The notes beneath the pieces were generated by a model, which ran no database searches, was not told the DNA's origin, and saw nothing but the letters and a program-made list of their open reading frames with translations. A DNA stretch of 17,719 nucleotides, taken from assembly GCA_948759685.1 (NCBI GenBank), contig CAQBGY010000037.1, forward strand, positions 1-17,719, in the 5' to 3' direction. This document shows positions 13,799 to 17,719 of this stretch, piece by piece (the first letter of the stretch is position 1; each line of letters opens with the position of its first letter). This DNA comes from an uncultured Eubacterium sp. GTDB lineage: Bacteria > Bacillota_A > Clostridia > Lachnospirales > Lachnospiraceae. The position numbers and the translations under genes are program-made.

Positions 13799-16495
13799 AT
13801 GAGCGATTTAAAATATTTGGATAAGAAGGGGACATTTACATTGGATAATCCCGATTTGACGAGTTACATGTATTTTCCATTAGCCAATGAAGCCGGAATG
13901 ATGAGTGCGATTACTCCGGATTTGGGTGGAGATATCAAATTAGACCAGAATACATTTCTTTTAGAGCCGGTAAGCAGTGAAAATCTACATAATAATAAAT
14001 CTACAAGAAATTTTTGGGTATATGTAGAGGGAAAAGGTGCCTGGTCAGCAACAGGACGCTCCAGTAAGCAGCAGGCAAAACTTTTTGATGAGGACAAGGA
14101 AAAAGTAAAGTTAACTGCCGGAATCATGTGGCATCAGGTGGAAAGGGAATCTGATGAAATGGGACTGAGAGCAGTTATGACTAGTTTTGTTCCGAATACG
14201 GAAGAGAAAGTAGAGCTTACAAAGTTTGAGATTACGAACACATCAGACAAGCCACAGACAATTACACCGACTGTAGCAGTACCGATGTATGCCCGCTCTG
14301 CATCAAATATCAGAGATCATAGGCATGTAACGTCACTTCTCCATAGAACATTTACAGTGAAGAATGGCATTATGATTTATCCAACATTGACATTTGATGA
14401 GAGAGGTCATAATAAGAACACTGTATTTTATGGTGCATTGGCAAAAGAGGATGTGAATGGAGAGATGGTTTCTCCGATTAGCTTCTGTCCTTTGACAGAG
14501 GAGTTTATCGGAAAAGGCGGAAATTTTGAGAATCCATATTATGTGGTGAAAAATGAACCGTTGCCTTACAAGGCAGGAGAGCAGGTTGACGGATACGAGG
14601 CCGTTGCGGCAATTAGATTTCAGGATGTCACATTGCAGCCGAAAGAGAGAAGAACATATCTTATGGCGCTTGGATATGGCGAATCAGAAGCAGAAATTAC
14701 TGAAATCAGTAAAAAGTATTTAATTACAAAGCATTTTGATAAATATTTAGAAGAGACAAAGGAATTTTGGCAGGAGAAGATTAATGTAAGTTACAACTCT
14801 GCAGATACAGATTTTGATAACTGGATGCATTGGGTGAATTTCCAGCCGATGTTAAGAAGAATTTACGGATGTTCCTTCCTTCCACATCATGATTATGGAA
14901 AAGGTGGAAGAGGCTGGAGAGATCTTTGGCAGGATTGTCCTGCACTTCTGATTATGGAACCGGAACAGGTTCGCCAGATGTTGATTGACAATTTTGGCGG
15001 TGTGAGATTTGACGGAACAAATGCTACCATTATCGGCGCAAAACAGGGAGAATTTATTGCTGACAGAAATAATATTGTAAGAGTCTGGATGGACCACGGA
15101 GCTTGGCCGTATCTTACAACAAGTCTTTATATACAGCAGACAGGTGATATTGAGTTCCTGTGTGAGGAGAATACATATTTTAAAGATGCGCAGATTCACA
15201 GGGGTGAAGAGAGAGATGACAGATGGAATGATTCCCGTGGAAATAAGCAGATGACGATGGATGCTGAACCATATAGAGGAACTGTTTTGGAACATTTATT
15301 AATCCAGCACCTGACATCATTCTTTGATGTTGGAGAGCACAATCATATTAAACTTCGCGGTGCTGACTGGAATGATGGTCTGGATATGGCTGATGAGCGT
15401 GGAGAAAGTGTTGCTTTTACTGCACTTTATGCCGGCAATTTAAAGAATCTTGCAAAAGATATCAGGGCATATTCTGAAAAGACAGGAAAAGACAGTGTGT
15501 CGATAGCAAAAGAATTGCTGATATTAATTCATGCAGACAAAGAGATATACGATCACATTGGAGAGAAGAATGCTGTTCTCAGTGAATATTGTGAGGCAGT
15601 GCACCATATTATCACAGGAGAGAAGACAGAAATAAAATGCAGTGAACTTTGTGAAGTATTGGAAACTATGGCAGACTGGACAGCAAATCATATCAGAGAA
15701 ACTGAGTGGACCAGTGATAAAGAAGGAAATGCATGGTTTAACGGTTATTATGATAACAGTGGAAAAGCGGTAGAAGGAGACTTTGAAAGCGGTGTCCGTA
15801 TGATGCTGACAGGACAGGTTTTTTCCATTATGTCAAAAGTTGCAACGAAAGAACAGGTTGAAGAAATTGCAAAGACAGCAGATAAATATCTTTACGATAA
15901 GGAAATTGGTGGTTATCGTTTAAATACAGATTTCAAGGAAGTAAAAACAGACCTTGGAAGATTATTTGGTTTTGCTTTTGGACACAAAGAAAACGGTGCA
16001 GTATTTTCTCACATGGCTGTTATGTATGCAAATGCGTTATACAGCAGAGGATTTGCAAAAGAAGGATATAAGGTTGTTAATACATTGTATAAACATTGTA
16101 ACGATTATCAGGCAAGTGGAATTTATCCAGGTGTTCCTGAATATGTTAATCAGAGAGGACAGGGAATGTACCATTATCTGACTGGTGCTGCCAGCTGGCT
16201 ACTGCTTACAGTTCTCAATGAAATGTATGGTATTAAGGGAGAGTTAGGAGCATTAAAATTGCAGCCGAAACTTCTTGCAAAACAGTTTGCAAATGGTATG
16301 GCAAGTGCTACATGCATGTTCAGAGGTGTTAATATCACTGTTACATATCAGAATCCATTTGGATTAGAAGTAGATGATTATAGAGTCAAAGAGATTTACA
16401 TTGATGGAAAATTGTATGGACAGGTAGATACCATTACAAAAGAAGATGTAGATAAATTAGGTGACAAGAGCCAGATTACAGCAATACTGGGATAA
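13799..16495 (+). CDS. GH94 phosphorylase, probable laminaribiose phosphorylase
   Basis: This 898-residue cytoplasmic enzyme is expected to convert laminaribiose and phosphate to glucose 1-phosphate and glucose. The N-terminal beta-sandwich (about 1-300) includes YFPLANEAGMMSAITPDLGG (25-44) and NNKSTRNFWVYV (65-76). A helical linker is followed by the (alpha/alpha)6 barrel (about 340-810) with GGRGWRDLWQD (369-379), WMDHGAWPY (430-438) and the signature LRGADWNDGLDMA (519-531), whose DWND aspartates include the general acid. EYVNQRGQGMYHYLTGAASW (781-800) is the phosphate-site region. A C-terminal beta-sandwich closes the protein. The length is nearer to the roughly 900-residue laminaribiose phosphorylases than to cellobiose phosphorylases (about 800). 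The GH94 family is secure; the beta-1,3 linkage is inferred from length, my memory of the N-terminal sequence, and the GH16, GH17 and GH161-like neighbours. AGGAGG sits 6 nt before the ATG. It has its own promoter and leader. Confidence 0.85.
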   Translation: MSDLKYLDKKGTFTLDNPDLTSYMYFPLANEAGMMSAITPDLGGDIKLDQNTFLLEPVSSENLHNNKSTRNFWVYVEGKGAWSATGRSSKQQAKLFDEDKEKVKLTAGIMWHQVERESDEMGLRAVMTSFVPNTEEKVELTKFEITNTSDKPQTITPTVAVPMYARSASNIRDHRHVTSLLHRTFTVKNGIMIYPTLTFDERGHNKNTVFYGALAKEDVNGEMVSPISFCPLTEEFIGKGGNFENPYYVVKNEPLPYKAGEQVDGYEAVAAIRFQDVTLQPKERRTYLMALGYGESEAEITEISKKYLITKHFDKYLEETKEFWQEKINVSYNSADTDFDNWMHWVNFQPMLRRIYGCSFLPHHDYGKGGRGWRDLWQDCPALLIMEPEQVRQMLIDNFGGVRFDGTNATIIGAKQGEFIADRNNIVRVWMDHGAWPYLTTSLYIQQTGDIEFLCEENTYFKDAQIHRGEERDDRWNDSRGNKQMTMDAEPYRGTVLEHLLIQHLTSFFDVGEHNHIKLRGADWNDGLDMADERGESVAFTALYAGNLKNLAKDIRAYSEKTGKDSVSIAKELLILIHADKEIYDHIGEKNAVLSEYCEAVHHIITGEKTEIKCSELCEVLETMADWTANHIRETEWTSDKEGNAWFNGYYDNSGKAVEGDFESGVRMMLTGQVFSIMSKVATKEQVEEIAKTADKYLYDKEIGGYRLNTDFKEVKTDLGRLFGFAFGHKENGAVFSHMAVMYANALYSRGFAKEGYKVVNTLYKHCNDYQASGIYPGVPEYVNQRGQGMYHYLTGAASWLLLTVLNEMYGIKGELGALKLQPKLLAKQFANGMASATCMFRGVNITVTYQNPFGLEVDDYRVKEIYIDGKLYGQVDTITKEDVDKLGDKSQITAILG

Positions 16496-16517
16496 ATAAT
16501 AGTGAAAAAAGTGAAGC

Positions 16518-16522
16518 GGAGG
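16518..16522 (+). promoter_or_regulatory. Ribosome binding site favouring the ATG start of the GH17 gene
   Basis: GGAGG at 16518-16522 (within CGGAGGT) is 9 nt before the ATG at 16532. The alternative GTG at 16502 has only GGATAAATAATA before it, with no ribosome binding site. The ATG product already starts just before the first barrel strand (FEWGRAICYSGYREG). Confidence 0.7.
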
Positions 16523-16531
16523 TACATAGGT

Positions 16532-17434
16532 ATGTTTGAATGGGGTAGAGCGATTTGCTATTCAGGATATAGAGAAGGACAGAGTCCGAAGACATGTACA
16601 TATCCTACATATGAACAGATTGTGGAAGACTTAAAAATTCTTGATAATTTGGGATTTAAATATATCAGAATGTATGATCCTGTAAGTTATGCAGAAATGA
16701 CCTGTCAGGTGATAAGAGATTTGGGGCTTGATATGAAAATGATGCTCGGACCGGATTTGATATCAGAAGTGAACAATCCGGGCTGTCCGTGGATGCAGAC
16801 AAACTTTTCAGAAGAAGAATTGGCACAGAGGGCAGAACGTAACGATGGAAATATTGAAAAATTGATTCAGATTGCCAATGAATATTCTGATGTAATTAAT
16901 ATTGTTTCCGTAGGAAATGAGAATACACCTCAATGGGGGGCAAATAATGTTCCGGTAGAGAGGCTGATTCGATTTGCAGACAGATTAAAAGAAGGCACAA
17001 ATAAACCTGTTACATTTAACGAAGGCGCATTTGAGTGGGTGCATTTGGGAGAACTGGCAGAACACCTCGATATTATCAGTCTGCATTCTTATCCGCTATG
17101 GTATGGCAACACTATTGACGAAGGCTTGGAAATCAATAAAGAGTGGTATGCAAAAATAAAGGAAATGTACCCTGATAAATTTATTCTTTTTTCGGAAGTA
17201 GGATGGGCTACTGATTGCGCTGATTTCAAACAGATGAGAGAAGGTGAAGCTAACGAAGAGAATCAGAAAAGGTATTTTGATGAGTTTTGGGAGTGGGCAG
17301 ATAAGGAAAAAATTATCTCATATATGTTTGAAGCATTTGATGAACCATGGAAGGGTGGAAGTAAACCAAATGAGGCAGAAAAAAACTGGGGAATTTATAA
17401 AGTTGACAGAACACCCAAATTATTATTAAGATAA
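16532..17434 (+). CDS. GH17-type beta-1,3-glucan hydrolase, intracellular
   Basis: This is a single-domain (beta/alpha)8 glycosidase of about 300 residues (310 if a GTG at 16502 is used). It matches bacterial GH17: GRAICYSGYREGQSP near the N-terminus, RMYDP at 46-50, IVSVGNENTPQW at 124-135 with E130 as acid/base, FNEGAFEW at 162-169, ISLHSYPLWYG at 182-192, ILFSEVGW at 218-225 with E222 as nucleophile, and FEAFDEPWKG at 266-275. GH17 enzymes cut or transfer beta-1,3-glucan chains with retention. There is no signal peptide, membrane segment or carbohydrate-binding module, so it acts in the cytoplasm, probably trimming long imported laminari-oligosaccharides for the phosphorylases. Transglycosylation is an alternative. 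It starts 36 nt after the GH94 stop and is likely in the same operon. A strong terminator follows its stop. Confidence 0.87.
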   Translation: MFEWGRAICYSGYREGQSPKTCTYPTYEQIVEDLKILDNLGFKYIRMYDPVSYAEMTCQVIRDLGLDMKMMLGPDLISEVNNPGCPWMQTNFSEEELAQRAERNDGNIEKLIQIANEYSDVINIVSVGNENTPQWGANNVPVERLIRFADRLKEGTNKPVTFNEGAFEWVHLGELAEHLDIISLHSYPLWYGNTIDEGLEINKEWYAKIKEMYPDKFILFSEVGWATDCADFKQMREGEANEENQKRYFDEFWEWADKEKIISYMFEAFDEPWKGGSKPNEAEKNWGIYKVDRTPKLLLR

Positions 17435-17462
17435 AAAAGCGAATTGAAATGTTTTTAACACA

Positions 17463-17513
17463 AAAAAAGAAGAAAAGTTCCATTTATTAATGGGCTTTTC
17501 TTTTTTCATTTTT
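17463..17513 (+). terminator. Intrinsic terminator after the GH17 gene
   Basis: An A-rich left arm ending GAAAAGTTCCAT (to 17483) pairs with ATGGGCTTTTCTTTTTT (from 17490) around a TTATTA loop, with one bulged base and a G-U pair. A uridine tract (TTTTTTCATTTTT) follows. The A-rich left arm and T-rich right arm make it usable from both strands. It closes the GH94-GH17 transcript. Confidence 0.85.
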
Positions 17514-17570
17514 CTGTAAAATAATGGAATAAATGGTTAAAAATAAAAGGGTTTTTATCTTGGTGTTCTA

Positions 17571-17600
17571 TTGAAAAGTCATAGAGAAATGAAGTACAAT
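17571..17600 (+). promoter_or_regulatory. Sigma-A-type promoter for a gene beyond the window
   Basis: TTGAAA at 17571-17576 and TACAAT at 17595-17600 are separated by 18 nt. Start of transcription is expected near 17607. No start codon with a ribosome binding site is seen before the window ends, so the leader is at least about 110 nt. Confidence 0.7.
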
Positions 17601-17604
17601 AGTA

Positions 17605-17645
17605 ACATCATTGATTGATGTATACATCGGAAATGTTTTACATCA
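17605..17645 (+). repeat. Overlapping ACATCA/TGATGT inverted repeats at the transcription start
   Basis: ACATCA (17605-17610), TGATGT (17616-17621) and ACATCA (17640-17645) form an inverted-direct series, and GATGTATACATC (17617-17628) is a perfect 12-bp palindrome that shares the middle copy. It sits right at and after the predicted start of the downstream transcript, as expected for an operator array. It could equally be alternative RNA stems in a leader. The bound protein is unknown. The rest of 17435-17719 holds only the terminator and promoter already listed. Confidence 0.5.
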
Positions 17646-17719
17646 GTTGAGTAAAGAAAAACACGAAAGACCAACTATCAAAAGTCAATAGGTAAGAGAA
17701 AATAAGTTTTTGAATATTA

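Noticed and set aside
14852..15295. Open frame of about 147 codons on the minus strand
   Set aside because: It lies wholly inside the GH94 gene, has no ribosome binding site or recognisable domain, and its composition is that of an antisense shadow.
16502..16531. GTG start for the GH17 gene
   Set aside because: No ribosome binding site precedes it, and GGAGG lies between it and a well-spaced ATG at 16532; the extra ten residues are not needed for the barrel.

Overview
The window is a nearly complete, single-strand (+) locus for taking up and breaking down beta-1,3-glucan (laminarin-type) oligosaccharides. It comes from a low-GC Gram-positive anaerobe. AT-rich codon use with many AGA arginines, strong AGGAGG ribosome binding sites, a Gram-positive secreted glucanase with Ig-like domains and CUT1-type permeases without a dedicated ATPase all suggest a Clostridia member, most likely Lachnospiraceae. 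The genus cannot be read from the sequence alone.

Transport and envelope block (1-7825). The window opens inside a MalF-type sugar permease, followed by a MalG-type permease. Next come two envelope proteins that are not standard parts of a sugar importer: a secreted NHL-repeat/TPR/Yip1-type multi-span membrane protein, and a membrane-anchored DUF5696-type protein. A second MalF/MalG-type permease pair follows. The genes are spaced by 11-16 nt or overlap (17, 1 and 11 nt), so they look like one translationally coupled operon with four permeases. No solute-binding protein or ATPase lies in the window. The binding protein is probably just upstream, and the ATPase is probably a shared MsmX-like protein encoded elsewhere.

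Secreted glucanase and regulator (7826-10328). After an intergenic hairpin comes a secreted GH16 laminarinase (signal peptide, BIG2, FN3, GH16), then a second large hairpin, then a LacI-family repressor.

Intracellular catabolism (10329-17434). The repressor gene runs directly into a 1059-residue glycoside phosphorylase, best read as GH161-like. After a terminator, a promoter and a structured leader come a GH94 laminaribiose-phosphorylase-like enzyme and a GH17 enzyme without a signal peptide. The proposed pathway is: GH16 cuts the polymer outside; the ABC system imports oligosaccharides; GH17 trims long ones inside; the GH161-like enzyme phosphorolyses chains of three or more residues; and GH94 splits laminaribiose to glucose 1-phosphate and glucose.

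The window ends (17435-17719) with a strong intrinsic terminator, a promoter and a repeat-rich leader for an unseen downstream gene. The least explained parts are the four-permease/NHL-TPR-Yip1/DUF5696 assembly and the structured leaders at 13690-13798 and 17601-17645.
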